Positions 1-8,484 are shown, numbered from the stretch's first letter. The stretch is DNA of 64,000 nucleotides from Halogranum rubrum (GCF_900114455.1 NZ_FOTC01000009.1:1-64000); one strand, 5' to 3'. Program-made: numbers and translations. Notes: generated by a model not told the origin, from the sequence alone.

Positions 1-75
1 TGGTGGCTAGAGTTCCGCGAAATAATTCTCAAAGCAACCGTCTACAACCTGCGGCGGAGCGTGAGAAATCCGTGA
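1..75 (+). mobile_element. 3' end of a probable IS transposase gene, cut by the window edge
   Basis: Frame 1 is open from the first base and encodes 24 residues before a TGA at 73-75. The peptide contains WWLEFREIILK followed by TVYNLRRSV. This aromatic, FRE(I/L), VYN pattern resembles the extreme C-terminus of IS5/ISH-type halobacterial transposases. The rest of the gene lies to the left of the window. No terminal inverted repeat could be defined in the 70 bases after the stop. It fits an accessory-region boundary, since the following 3 kb is A+T-richer and carries orphan genes. The family assignment rests on pattern recall from a short peptide. Confidence 0.45.
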
Positions 76-142
76 AATCCACCGCCGTCTAGCGAAGCTA
101 CAGAGCCGAATATAGAGGGTGTATGTAGCAGTCAGTCCGTCA

Positions 143-412
143 TCATAGCCATAGCCATGGCCCGCCGAAACCTAGGTCAAGGAGGACTGAAATCGCCGCA
201 GTTGAGATACTGATGAAGACAAATGTACGGCCGATTGCAGGCCAAGACTCATGTCCGAACTGAGTAAGCACAACACCCACAATTAGGAATGTAGCAAGCG
301 GAAACCTCACTGGCTGGACGAAGGTCTGAAATATTCCAAGCAGTACACCGATCGTAATCCCTGTTTGGGTTGGAGAGTATGTGAACTCAAACTGATTATG
401 TTTCATACACAT
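143..412 (-). CDS. small hydrophobic membrane protein, hypothetical
   Basis: An 89-residue protein that is mostly hydrophobic, with probable membrane segments near residues 17-35, 38-52 and 64-82 and few charges after residue 10. I do not recognise a family. It lies in A+T-rich accessory DNA between a transposase remnant and another orphan membrane protein on the same strand. The ATG at 412 is preferred because A+T-rich sequence able to serve as a promoter lies just upstream (413-445). It may be a degraded gene rather than a functional one. Confidence 0.45.
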   Translation of the reverse strand: MCMKHNQFEFTYSPTQTGITIGVLLGIFQTFVQPVRFPLATFLIVGVVLTQFGHESWPAIGRTFVFISISTAAISVLLDLGFGGPWLWL

Positions 413-482
413 ATTAATTGTAGATATCGGAAAATAGCTTTGTTTTGCTCAGTAGGGACACGAGTCAAACGGAATAGACGCG

Positions 483-523
483 CTCTGTGTTCAGCACACT
501 CGCAAAAACCTCTCACCGATTAC
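483..523. repeat. dispersed non-coding repeat, copy 1
   Basis: The core gtgttcagcac is followed about 12 nt later by cctctcaccg. The same order of words recurs at 1233-1305 and, more diverged, at 3202-3275. All three copies are intergenic and confined to the first 3.3 kb. See the other two copies for the alignment. Confidence 0.4.
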
Positions 524-540
524 AATTTCAACCCTGCCTA

Positions 541-1197
541 CTATCGGCTCTCTGAGCGACCGTCGAACAGTGAGGTAACCCGTGTCAGCAGTGCAAGCAC
601 GATGGCAAGACCGAGCATCGGATATTCGACATTGACGACCATCCACTTCAACGCTTCAGAGCTGTTCATGAGACCGATCAGGATGGTCGCGTAATCGTCG
701 GGGTTCGTGTAGATGAGGATGACCCAGAGGTTCTCCAGAGAATCAAGAAGTCGAGAGACGACTGTCAGACCCATCCCTATCTTCGGTATCAGGACTAGCC
801 TGTCGTGGCCTGCCAGCGCCTTCAGAGAGACCGAATGGAGTGAGAAAAACAGGAAAAACCCTGCGACGATGAAGACGTAATCGAGGATGGAGAGAAGCAT
901 CACTGACTCCATGACTGGGTCGATGGCCTGCAGTATCGTGTCCACTTCCTCTCGGGTCGTCGCGGCCTGCAAATCTGCAGTGGAATAGCCGGACGTCTCG
1001 ATTCGGCGAGTCACCGGAACGAACCCCAGAGCAATCACCCCGACAAAGATGCAAAACGAAATAGAGGCGACGATACCGTGGTTTTTAGCAGAGAGCGCAT
1101 CGGCATACCGTTCGAGAGGGCGAACGAGCGCATCCAGCCGTTGCATACCAGAACCAGACTGTACTCGCGTTTCAGTCAATCGATAGTCTGTCTTCAC
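541..1197 (-). CDS. multi-pass membrane protein, hypothetical
   Basis: A 218-residue protein with about four probable transmembrane segments near residues 42-60, 97-118, 135-175 (weaker) and 190-208, and a charged N-terminal 35 residues on the cytoplasmic side. No catalytic motif or known family is recognised. It is flanked on both sides by A+T-richer non-coding DNA that carries copies of a short repeat, and it has no functional neighbour. It is probably a lineage-specific gene. The ATG at 1197 gives a full-length reading frame without an obvious better internal start. Confidence 0.6.
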   Translation of the reverse strand: MKTDYRLTETRVQSGSGMQRLDALVRPLERYADALSAKNHGIVASISFCIFVGVIALGFVPVTRRIETSGYSTADLQAATTREEVDTILQAIDPVMESVMLLSILDYVFIVAGFFLFFSLHSVSLKALAGHDRLVLIPKIGMGLTVVSRLLDSLENLWVILIYTNPDDYATILIGLMNSSEALKWMVVNVEYPMLGLAIVLALLTRVTSLFDGRSESR

Positions 1198-1535
1198 GGT
1201 CCCGCTTCTCAGAAGAAACTAGGTGGCCGAGATGCGCGTCGAGTTCAGCACGACTGCAGAGATCTCACCGAACGTTGTCAGAAGGTTCGTGCAACAGTCG
1301 GAGGGTGGGTTCAGCAAGACGGATTTGTTTATTTTATTCAGATATCTTGGGATTAGATGTTGCAGTCTTGATACGGACTGTCTGGTTCAGGGCTAGGTTG
1401 ACAAGATAACCAAGCCCAAAACCGTAATTGCGACAGTTATCATGCACACAACCATTGTATCCTCGGAGACAACGTGAGCTGTGAAGTTCCGAAGAGTTCT
1501 CAGAGCGATTTCCAGTTCTCCGTTGTGGCCTTGTT
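1198..1535. other. 338-base gap with one repeat copy and no convincing gene
   Basis: Only short or poorly composed frames are present. On the minus strand a roughly 20-codon hydrophobic frame (beginning MVVCMITVAITVLG) lies at about 1395-1455 but is too short to support. The left part carries repeat copy 2 and the middle (1320-1350) is strongly A+T-rich. It looks like eroded accessory DNA. Confidence 0.5.
1233..1305. repeat. dispersed non-coding repeat, copy 2
   Basis: This copy aligns with 3202-3275 over roughly 70 bases by eye. Shared blocks are tgcgcg-cg, ttcagcacgac, gagag/gagat, cgaacg-tgtca and gt-caac. With copy 1 at 483 it shares gttcagcac and tctcaccg. The copies are clearly diverged with small indels, as expected of an old element or remnant. 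Confidence 0.45.
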
Positions 1536-3011
1536 TCAATCCCCAGTCCTTTCCTCACTGAAGAGTCGCTCGAGCAGATCTCGAAGCTCTTTGACCGAAT
1601 CGATCCGGACGACGTTTCTTGAGTCAGTAATCTCTACGGCCTGGTTGTCGTTCCCCTCGAGGATGTTGAGCAGGAGCCACACCTGCCTCGAGTTATTAAC
1701 CTCAATCCCGTCGTCACCGTTGTCGTTCGCGATGTTCGTCGCCAGTGCGACGGCCTCCGAGTCGTCAATCACAATCCCATCGCGGGCGTTCGCACTGGCG
1801 TTGTTCGAGAGCAACAGGACGGTGTCGCTTCCGTCCCGCACGACGACGCCGCTGGCGTTGTTTCCGACGACTCGGTTCTCGTTGAAGGTGGTATCCGAGA
1901 CGTTGAAGAGGAGGACACTACCCGACGGGAACGGTACGTCGGCGGGCTTCACTCCTTGGGTCTCCAAGATTACGTTGTCCGACACGACGCTGCCCTCGGC
2001 GTTGGCGACCCTGAGACCAATGTAGCCATTGTCGATGATGGCGTTGTCGGTGATTGTGTGGTTCGACGACCTATTCACGGATATACCGACGACCGCGTTC
2101 TCGCGGGCGGTGACGTTCGAGATAGTGACTTCATCGTGTCCCGCCGCCAGCGTTCCGTAGAGATTTCCGGTGGACGTGGCGTCGACAACGGTGTTGTTCG
2201 ACGAGGCGAATCCGTCTCCGGAGAGGAGTTTGATTCCCGCGTCCCCGTTGTTCGAGGTAGTGACGTTGGTTACGATCGTATCCTTCGTACTGAACAAGAG
2301 AATGCCGTCCACCCCGTTTTCGCGAGCGATACTGTCGGACACCATCGAGTCATTGGCGGTCCCCACAGCAATCCCGAGGGCACCGTTTCGCTCGGTGACG
2401 CTCCCGGAGACGGTGTTGTTGGAGACGGGACGACCGCCGAGTGACTCGAAGACGATGCCGTCTACGACGTTATCCATCGCGGCGCTGTCGGTCACCACCG
2501 AGTCGCTCGAGTTGTTGATGAACACCCCGAACGTGTTGTTCGAGGCAGTGGCGTCTTCGACCCGTGCGTCGGAGAGATTCGTCCCATAGACGCCGAAGAT
2601 GGAGTTAACGACGGTTGCGTTACTGACGGTAACGTTCGAGAGCGATTCGGACGTATCGATCCCGATGCCGACCGAGACGTTCTGTGGCTCCGGGAACGGT
2701 CCTTCCGTGACCTCTGTGCGAACGCTTTCGTTCACTCCGCTATCGACCGTGTAACTGTTCCCGTCGAAGTGAACGTCGCTCGCCTGAATGTCGACACAGA
2801 CGTTCGCGTCGGGGTCTTCGATATCCTGGGTCAAGATGTACCGCCCGGGTTCATCGATTACGGTACATGAACTGATCTCGGCCGGACCAACGGTATTGTT
2901 CCCGTTCTGTGCGCCGACGAGGAGCGTACTCGCCCCGACGGTTCCAATCATAAGAGCGGCAACGAGGAGGACGGAAAGGTACTGGGTTCGCCACGGCAAT
3001 TGATATGTCAT
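1536..3011 (-). CDS. secreted right-handed beta-helix (NosD-like) repeat protein
   Basis: A 491-residue protein with an N-terminal signal segment (hydrophobic residues about 13-34), so it is exported. The rest consists of imperfect repeats of about 23 residues rich in N-x-T/S, SDN, VSDS and NNT steps, typical of the parallel beta-helix (PbH1/NosD) fold that in haloarchaea forms surface or sugar-interacting proteins. Many sequons suggest N-glycosylation. I see no C-terminal PGF-CTERM anchor and no copper-transport partners of true NosD, so it is a stand-alone secreted or loosely attached protein. The ATG at 3011 has a TATA-like element about 27 nt upstream. Substrate and role are unknown. Confidence 0.8.
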   Translation of the reverse strand: MTYQLPWRTQYLSVLLVAALMIGTVGASTLLVGAQNGNNTVGPAEISSCTVIDEPGRYILTQDIEDPDANVCVDIQASDVHFDGNSYTVDSGVNESVRTEVTEGPFPEPQNVSVGIGIDTSESLSNVTVSNATVVNSIFGVYGTNLSDARVEDATASNNTFGVFINNSSDSVVTDSAAMDNVVDGIVFESLGGRPVSNNTVSGSVTERNGALGIAVGTANDSMVSDSIARENGVDGILLFSTKDTIVTNVTTSNNGDAGIKLLSGDGFASSNNTVVDATSTGNLYGTLAAGHDEVTISNVTARENAVVGISVNRSSNHTITDNAIIDNGYIGLRVANAEGSVVSDNVILETQGVKPADVPFPSGSVLLFNVSDTTFNENRVVGNNASGVVVRDGSDTVLLLSNNASANARDGIVIDDSEAVALATNIANDNGDDGIEVNNSRQVWLLLNILEGNDNQAVEITDSRNVVRIDSVKELRDLLERLFSEERTGD

Positions 3012-3032
3012 GTCTATCTACCTCACTCATGT

Positions 3033-3043
3033 AAATTATTTAA
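3033..3043 (-). promoter_or_regulatory. TATA box of the beta-helix protein gene
   Basis: Read on the minus strand it is AGTTAAATAAT. It lies about 25-32 nt before the ATG at 3011, the spacing of a leaderless haloarchaeal promoter. Confidence 0.5.
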
Positions 3044-3201
3044 CTCCAATCCCGTTGTTCGTGAGTCTCGTTAGCGAAAGAATGTGTTTGTGTATAAAAT
3101 AATTGATATGTCACACAGGGGAGTACGCGCTGTAGTCAATAATATCCGAGTGAACTCGTCTCTCGTAGGAAAGTTGAAAACTCAAGCGTGTGCTAACCGG
3201 C

Positions 3202-3275
3202 TTGCGCGCCGTATTCAGCACGACCCCGGAGAGTCCTCGAACGCTGTCAAGAGTGGCGTACAACACTCAGAGAGT
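3202..3275. repeat. dispersed non-coding repeat, copy 3
   Basis: It shares ttgcgcgccg, attcagcacgac, gagag, tcgaacgctgtcaa and gt-caac with copy 2 at 1233-1305. The beta-helix gene sits between copies 2 and 3, which are in the same orientation. Confidence 0.45.
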
Positions 3276-3328
3276 CTATCCCGCACGATTCCTGAGAACC
3301 GTCTGGACGACATACCGACGACGTACCG

Positions 3329-3667
3329 TCACGGCTTGATGTAGGCGTACCCTTCACTCTGCAGTCGCGCCAACTCGCCCACGCCGGACGACACGATTTC
3401 GACGCCGTCGAGCAGGTCAGTCTCCTCCCAGTCGCTCCGTGCGAGTGTGTTCTCACACTGTTTGAACAGGACGTTTCGTTCCTGCAGCGACTCGATCAGT
3501 TCGCGGTGGTCGGTGCCATCGACGAGGAGTCCGAGGCCACCGCCGTTGACGACGACTGCGACTGCCTCGACGTCGACTGTCTCGTCGGCGAGGAGGTTCG
3601 CGACGTTGTTGACGACGCGGGCGTGCATCTCGGCGTCGTCGCTCGAGTGGTGGAAGACAACCTTCAT
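3329..3667 (-). CDS. DsrE-family sulfur-relay-like protein
   Basis: A 112-residue protein with the compact alpha/beta DsrE/DsrF-like fold pattern: MKVVFHHS at the N-terminus, a hydrophobic VVVNGGGLGLLV core strand near residues 37-50, and a C-terminal strand-turn ending YAYIKP. DsrE relatives relay sulfur through a conserved cysteine. Here the only cysteine lies near residue 71 in FKQCENT, the usual place for such a residue. It is single-copy in the area with no dsr genes nearby, so the substrate is unknown. Its composition is typical of the host chromosome, marking the end of the accessory edge. Confidence 0.75.
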   Translation of the reverse strand: MKVVFHHSSDDAEMHARVVNNVANLLADETVDVEAVAVVVNGGGLGLLVDGTDHRELIESLQERNVLFKQCENTLARSDWEETDLLDGVEIVSSGVGELARLQSEGYAYIKP

Positions 3668-3822
3668 GTGTGAGGATTCGACGGCTCAGGAGATAACCGC
3701 TCGCTCGTTGGGTTCGCTACTTATGGAGATTCTCGTAGCCACCCAGGCGAGTCTCACTCGGTAGTCTCCTCACGTGGGACGATGCTTCCACGAACGGTGT
3801 CTCCCTCCTCCGAGAACCTCGA

Positions 3823-3975
3823 TTAGCCCTCGTACTCGTCTTCTAACCCCTCGATGTGATCCCGAAGAAGCGACAGTGCGGCGTCGGCGTCCATGTAGCC
3901 TTGGTCGTACTCGCCGAAGACGGTGTCTGCGTCGTCGAGGAACGATTCGACTGCTGTTTCGAGTTCGTCGCTCAT
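3823..3975 (-). CDS. small acidic conserved-type protein, 50 aa
   Basis: A 50-codon frame starts MSDELETAVESF and ends LEDEYEG. It is acidic and predicted to be two amphipathic helices. Codon use (GAC, GTC, CTC) matches neighbouring real genes, and it sits in an otherwise unoccupied stretch between the DsrE gene and the XPB helicase. The frames covering the same DNA in other phases have arginine-rich, shadow-like composition. No function can be assigned. Confidence 0.6.
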   Translation of the reverse strand: MSDELETAVESFLDDADTVFGEYDQGYMDADAALSLLRDHIEGLEDEYEG

Positions 3976-4029
3976 ACACCTGCCTGCTCGTCCGGAGGGC
4001 ATAAATCCGCATCCAACGAAGCGCCGTTA

Positions 4030-5382
4030 GTGACAGTCAGGCTCTCGTTCGAGAACGGCACGCTCCGAGTCGACGCCGACGAGTTGGACGTCGAGTGGCT
4101 TGCAGACCTCCCCGGGGTCGAAGTCGACCCACGGAGCGGGACGGCCCGCGCGCCTGCCTACCGGTACGCCTTCCTCCGCGCCGTCCTCGGCGAACGCGGT
4201 GCCGACGTCGACGACCGGGTCAAGACGCCCGCGTCGCTCTCGCTGTCGACCGACTACGACCTTCGCGAGTACCAACGCGACGCGCTCGACGCGTGGCACG
4301 ACGCCGGTGAGCGCGGCGTGCTCGAACTGCCGACCGGGAGCGGCAAGACGGTCATCGCCATCGCGGCGATAGTCGACTCCTCGGTGCCGACGCTCGTCGT
4401 CGTCCCCACCATCGACTTACTCGAACAGTGGCGACGGGAGTTGGAAGCCGAGTTCGACGTCCCCATCGGGCAGTTCGGCGGCGGCGAGCAAGTGCAGGAG
4501 GCCATCACCGTCTCGACGTACGACTCGGCGTACCTTCGCGCCGACGACGTCGGCGGCGACTTCGGACTGGTCGTCTTCGACGAAGTCCACCACCTCGGGG
4601 GTGAGGGCTACCAAGACATCGGCCGCATGTTCACGGCCCCGGCGCGTCTCGGCCTCACAGCGACGTTCGAGCGTCCAGACGGCGCACACGAGGCCATCAC
4701 CGACCTCGTCGGCCCGAACGTCTACGACGTCGACGTCGACGACCTCGCGGGCGAGCATCTCGCGGCCTACGACATCAAGCGCGTCGAAGTCGACCTCACG
4801 CCCGAAGAACGCGAGCGATACGACGAGGCCCAGGGGACGTTCGTCGACTACCTCCGTACGTCTGGACTCTCGCTTCGAAGTGGCAGCGACTACCAGAAAC
4901 TCGTGATGCGCTCGGGCTACGACCCGCGGGCACGTGAGGCGCTCCTCGCCAAACAGCGCGCTCGCGACATCATGCTCAACGCCGACGAGAAGGTGCGCGA
5001 ACTCGCCGAGATACTCCAGCGTCACCGCGAGGACCGAATCATCGTCTTCACGGCTCACACGAATCTGGTCTATCGGCTCTCAGAGCGGTTCTTGATCCCG
5101 GCTATCACCAACGAGACAGGTGCCAAAGAGCGTCGCGAGATTCTCGAACGGTTCCGCGAGGGTGGGTACAGCCGTGTCGTGACGGCGAACGTCCTCGACG
5201 AGGGTGTCGACGTCCCCGACGCTAACGTCGCCGTCGTCCTCTCGGGCAGTGGGAGCGAACGCGAGTTCACGCAGCGTCTGGGTCGAGTGCTCCGACCGAA
5301 GGCGGACGGCGGACGGGCCGTCCTCTACGAGTTGGTGAGCGCCGAGACGGCCGAAGAGGGGATTGCGAGTCGGCGGCGGTAG
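4030..5382 (+). CDS. XPB/Rad25-type superfamily 2 DNA helicase
   Basis: A 450-residue ATP-dependent helicase of the XPB family, which opens DNA in nucleotide-excision repair and transcription. Visible motifs are Walker A PTGSGKT at 101-107, DEVHH (motif II) at 184-188, LGLTATF (motif III) near 207-213, and QRLGRVLRP (motif VI) near the C-terminus. An N-terminal damage-recognition-like region of about 75 residues precedes the first RecA domain. The GTG at 4030 is chosen because upstream codons run through the divergent small gene and lack family similarity. Archaeal XPB works with the nuclease Bax1, and a DUF790/Bax1 gene lies at 9022 on the same strand, separated by five genes. Confidence 0.9.
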   Translation: MTVRLSFENGTLRVDADELDVEWLADLPGVEVDPRSGTARAPAYRYAFLRAVLGERGADVDDRVKTPASLSLSTDYDLREYQRDALDAWHDAGERGVLELPTGSGKTVIAIAAIVDSSVPTLVVVPTIDLLEQWRRELEAEFDVPIGQFGGGEQVQEAITVSTYDSAYLRADDVGGDFGLVVFDEVHHLGGEGYQDIGRMFTAPARLGLTATFERPDGAHEAITDLVGPNVYDVDVDDLAGEHLAAYDIKRVEVDLTPEERERYDEAQGTFVDYLRTSGLSLRSGSDYQKLVMRSGYDPRAREALLAKQRARDIMLNADEKVRELAEILQRHREDRIIVFTAHTNLVYRLSERFLIPAITNETGAKERREILERFREGGYSRVVTANVLDEGVDVPDANVAVVLSGSGSEREFTQRLGRVLRPKADGGRAVLYELVSAETAEEGIASRRR

Positions 5383-5389
5383 CGGCGTG

Positions 5390-5617
5390 TCAGTCTGAGG
5401 TAGTACCCCCACACGTCTCGGTCACTCGTTCGGACTGCTCTCTGTACCGCTGATACTGCGCTTCGGCCCAGCGACGAGCACCGGCGGAGTCGGTCTCGAC
5501 GAGCGCCTTCGGCACTCCGTCTCGCACGACATCCATCTGGACGGTTTCGTCGAACTCTCCGCCAAGCCGGACGACCACAGAACCGCTCAGAACCCTCTGT
5601 ACCGGTATATATCCCAC
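5390..5617 (-). CDS. small hypothetical protein, about 75 aa
   Basis: A short protein ending in SERVTETCGGTTSD, with a strand-rich middle (SGSVVVRLGGEF) and a charged helical stretch. The frame stays open to an ATG at 5704, but GTG at 5617 is preferred because a TATA-like CATATCC (minus strand, about 5644-5650) lies about 27 nt upstream. It is convergent with the XPB helicase (7-nt gap) and divergent from the next gene. No family is recognised. Confidence 0.5.
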   Translation of the reverse strand: MGYIPVQRVLSGSVVVRLGGEFDETVQMDVVRDGVPKALVETDSAGARRWAEAQYQRYREQSERVTETCGGTTSD

Positions 5618-5715
5618 ATACGCAGCTTTACACGTCGGTCGGCGGATATGCGCCTGTGACACTGCGTCGCCCGCGGCGTCTGCGCTCGGGCCCGCTTGGT
5701 TCACACGACCTCACC

Positions 5716-6144
5716 ATGTCGAAATCCGACAAGACACTCGCCGACGACACGACTGAATCGGTGTTCAAAGCGTACATCTTAGACGTCCGAATCGTCGAGT
5801 GCCATCCCACCGACGCCGACGGCCCTCGCTACCGGTTCGAGGCTCCACAGCACACCGAAATCACCTTCGACGATGCCGACACCGCAGCACTCTACGCCGA
5901 CGTCTACTTCGACGTCAACGGCTTTCAGGAGGCGGGAACCGGTGACCGTGGTGTCCCGCCGGAGATAATCCAAGCCGGAAAAGACACCGTCGCCGCCTAC
6001 TTCCTCACGATGCCCGGTGTCGACGTCAACTGGGTCGCGTCGTTCTACGGCGTGAAGCCGACGAAGATCGAACGCTACGCGTCGTGGGTTCACGAGCGTG
6101 CCGAGGAGATTCGAGCGGGTGCAAAGGCACAGGGAATGTCGTAA
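5716..6144 (+). CDS. hypothetical haloarchaeal protein, 142 aa
   Basis: A soluble, acidic 142-residue protein. The N-terminal half (about 20-80) looks like mixed beta strands, and the C-terminal half (about 90-140) is helical and helix-turn-helix-like (WVASFYGVKPTKIERYASWV). It might bind nucleic acid, but no conserved catalytic motif is visible. ATG 5716 is chosen because upstream codons are arginine-rich and unlike the rest. A TATATAT-like element at 5604-5611 would give a leader of about 80 nt. It lies between the XPB helicase and PhoX on the same strand. Confidence 0.65.
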   Translation: MSKSDKTLADDTTESVFKAYILDVRIVECHPTDADGPRYRFEAPQHTEITFDDADTAALYADVYFDVNGFQEAGTGDRGVPPEIIQAGKDTVAAYFLTMPGVDVNWVASFYGVKPTKIERYASWVHERAEEIRAGAKAQGMS

Positions 6145-6297
6145 GACGGTTCGCGGCGTTCGGTTGAGATTCGTGGCGTCCGGTCGCCACGGCGTCAGAG
6201 GCGCCGATTCGCGTGCCACCTGCTCATTCTTCGTGAAGAATACATCTTTTTCGCCGAACTTGATGTTAGTCTCTATACTACTCAATCGTTTACGGAT

Positions 6298-6340
6298 ACT
6301 CTATAATTCTATATGTCCCACTTACAAATTTACTTTTCAT
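6298..6340 (+). promoter_or_regulatory. promoter region of the PhoX gene
   Basis: A strongly A+T-rich stretch in G+C-rich DNA. The element TTTACTTTT at about 6329-6338 lies 25-34 nt before the ATG at 6363, consistent with a leaderless transcript. A second A+T-rich block, ctctataattctata, lies just upstream and could hold a regulator site. Phosphate control is expected for phoX but no operator was identified. Confidence 0.5.
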
Positions 6341-6362
6341 CTGCCTCCTGTGGTCCAGTTGC

Positions 6363-8456
6363 ATGCCTGACTTCACACGACGGAACTTGATGGCGACGAC
6401 AGCAGCAGCAGCGCTGGGTGCCAGCGTTGCTGGCGTCGCTACCGCCGCAGACGAAGACACGGATACACCGAACGCGCCTAGCGTCAGAGGGGACCTCCGG
6501 CGGTTCGCTTCGACCGCACTCGGTGCGGAGGTGACGGGGCCGGAAGTGACGGCTGGCGGGTCGCTCTTCTTCAGTCTCCAACACCCCAGCCGAGACAACC
6601 CTGCCCCGTTCGACAAAGGTGGCGTCGGCTACGTCGCTGGCTACGACGTGATGAACCCCGAGTTCGAGGAACTGGACGTTCCGTCGACGAACGACCAGCG
6701 CTCTCGGGTTCGGGTCGGTAACGGCGAGTACACGTTGTTCGCACAGGAGGGAGACACGGTCGGGAACGGTGAGACACTCGGCATCCCGACGACGCCGGAC
6801 GGAACGAGCGTCACCGAGTTCGCCGGGTCGCGCTACTCCGAACTCGGCTACAACCCGGACATGAACCGGTTCGTCCCGACGAACGAAGCCGAGACGGAGG
6901 GCTATCTGTTCACCAACTGGGAGCAGAGTCCGGGCGACATCTCGAAGATGCCCCTCAGCCAGACCGAAGATGGACGCTGGGAGGCAGACCTCGAAGACAC
7001 CACGAACCTCGCGAACACCGATGCCTTCCGCAGTATCGGCGGCACTCGAATCAACTGTTACGGCGATCTCAGCCCGTGGGGAACCCCCCTGTCCGCAGAA
7101 GAGGAGTACTCGCACCCGCGACTCTCGTTGCAGACGAAGACGAGCGACTTCGCCGACACCGACGGCCCGAAGCAGCGCGGTGCAGCGCAGTTCTACAACC
7201 GTCCGAACCCGACCGACGTCCAGAGCGCCGTCGACGAGTACTACGGCGACGACTCGTGGATGGTTCAGGGCTACTGGGCGCTCGGCGGCCTCGAACTGCT
7301 CGCGTACTACCTCGGTGCCGACCCGGTCGACCAAGACGGCGACACGAACACGACGACACCCATCGACGGCCCGTACCCGAACCCGTACCGCTACGGCTAC
7401 ATCGTCGACTTCCGCGAACCGACGAGCGAGACCCCGCAGCCAGTGAAGTACCACGTCATGGGCCGCGCCGCGTGGGAGTGCCCGGACGTCCAGAGCGACC
7501 GAAAGACGGTCTATCTCACCTCCGACGGCGACGACAAGGGGTTCTACAAGTTCGTCGCGGACCGACCGATTCCCAGTTACAAAGAGCCGATGGACGTCGC
7601 CGGGACGCTCTCGGTCGCGAAGGTGACGAATCAGGAGGCCGCCGCGAACGAACCGCCCGCCGAGGTGAACCTCGAACTCGACTGGATCGAACTAGGACAC
7701 GCCTCGAACGCTGAGGTAGCCGAGTGGATTGCCGAATACGACGACGTCGACCAGGTCTGCTACCTCGAGACGCACGCCGAGACTGACTGGAGAGAGGACT
7801 TCGAGCAGGCGCTGATGGAAGCCGACAAGGCCGTCGTCGAAGGCGGAAATCAGAGCTACGTCTCCGACGAGGAGATTTTGGCGTGGGCCAGCCAGTACGA
7901 GGCGAACGGCCCAAACGGCGTCGACGAGGAGCTACGAAAGGTTCCGTTCCTCGAAACCCGCGCCGCGGCCAAGGAGGTCGGCGGCACCGTCGAGTTCCGC
8001 AAGAGCGAGGGTATCGACAGCGCCGACGGCGCCAAACCCGGCGACTACATCTACGTCGGCATCTCCGAGGTCAACACCGGCATGAGCGACGATGCGGGTG
8101 ACGTGCGCGTCGACCGCGTCGACGGCGGCCTCGTCTACCGTGCCGAAATCGAACCGGACTACGACATCTCAACGCTCGAACCGGTCATCGTCGGCCCCGA
8201 CGCGACCGACACCGCCGAGACTGCCGACGACGCGCTGGTCAACATCGACAACCTGCTCGTCCTGAACGACGGCCGTGTCCTCTGCTGTGAAGACGCCGAC
8301 CAGTACGGCCGCTCGTACCCTAACGACTGTCTGTACGTCTATACGCCCTCCGATTGGTCACCCGACGGGAACAACGAGGACAACGGGAACAGAGGCGGCA
8401 ACGGGAACGGTGACGACAACGGAAGCGACGACGGCGACGGCGAAGACGAAGAGTAG
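6363..8456 (+). CDS. PhoX-type (DUF839) alkaline phosphatase, Tat-exported
   Basis: A 697-residue protein starting with a Tat signal (TRRNLM then AAAALGASVAGVA), cleaved probably near residue 29. The mature part matches the PhoX/DUF839 family, Ca/Fe-dependent phosphatases that release phosphate from organic esters outside the cell. Features include the conserved TNWEQSPG region, a Cys in INCYGDLSPWGTP near residue 232, and a late CCEDADQYGRSYPND segment. The last 30 residues are a low-complexity Asn/Gly/Asp/Glu tail, a common halophilic surface tail. It is monocistronic between a promoter at 6298-6340 and a T6 tract at 8485. It interrupts the XPB-Bax1 neighbourhood. Confidence 0.88.
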   Translation: MPDFTRRNLMATTAAAALGASVAGVATAADEDTDTPNAPSVRGDLRRFASTALGAEVTGPEVTAGGSLFFSLQHPSRDNPAPFDKGGVGYVAGYDVMNPEFEELDVPSTNDQRSRVRVGNGEYTLFAQEGDTVGNGETLGIPTTPDGTSVTEFAGSRYSELGYNPDMNRFVPTNEAETEGYLFTNWEQSPGDISKMPLSQTEDGRWEADLEDTTNLANTDAFRSIGGTRINCYGDLSPWGTPLSAEEEYSHPRLSLQTKTSDFADTDGPKQRGAAQFYNRPNPTDVQSAVDEYYGDDSWMVQGYWALGGLELLAYYLGADPVDQDGDTNTTTPIDGPYPNPYRYGYIVDFREPTSETPQPVKYHVMGRAAWECPDVQSDRKTVYLTSDGDDKGFYKFVADRPIPSYKEPMDVAGTLSVAKVTNQEAAANEPPAEVNLELDWIELGHASNAEVAEWIAEYDDVDQVCYLETHAETDWREDFEQALMEADKAVVEGGNQSYVSDEEILAWASQYEANGPNGVDEELRKVPFLETRAAAKEVGGTVEFRKSEGIDSADGAKPGDYIYVGISEVNTGMSDDAGDVRVDRVDGGLVYRAEIEPDYDISTLEPVIVGPDATDTAETADDALVNIDNLLVLNDGRVLCCEDADQYGRSYPNDCLYVYTPSDWSPDGNNEDNGNRGGNGNGDDNGSDDGDGEDEE

Positions 8457-8484
8457 GCCGCTCGTAACGTTCTCGTAGTCACGC

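Larger units (their letters stand above)
3012..3328. other. 317-base gap: promoter of the beta-helix gene plus repeat copy 3
   Basis: The left end contains the promoter of the minus-strand beta-helix gene. The middle (3080-3110) is A+T-rich and the right part contains repeat copy 3. The plus-strand open frame here has the composition of random sequence and no homology I recognise, so no gene is called. Confidence 0.5.

Noticed and set aside
1533-1544. gtttcaatcccc, resembling the end of a haloarchaeal CRISPR repeat
   Set aside because: It occurs once, overlaps the 3' end of the beta-helix gene, and has no regularly spaced copies, so there is no array.
1334-1558. Minus-strand open frame of 74 codons overlapping the beta-helix gene end
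   Set aside because: Composition is irregular and it overlaps a coding end in another phase. No domain was seen.
3084-3344. Plus-strand open frame of 86 codons right of the beta-helix gene
   Set aside because: No family similarity, no promoter at a proper distance, and it overlaps the diverged repeat and the DsrE gene end.
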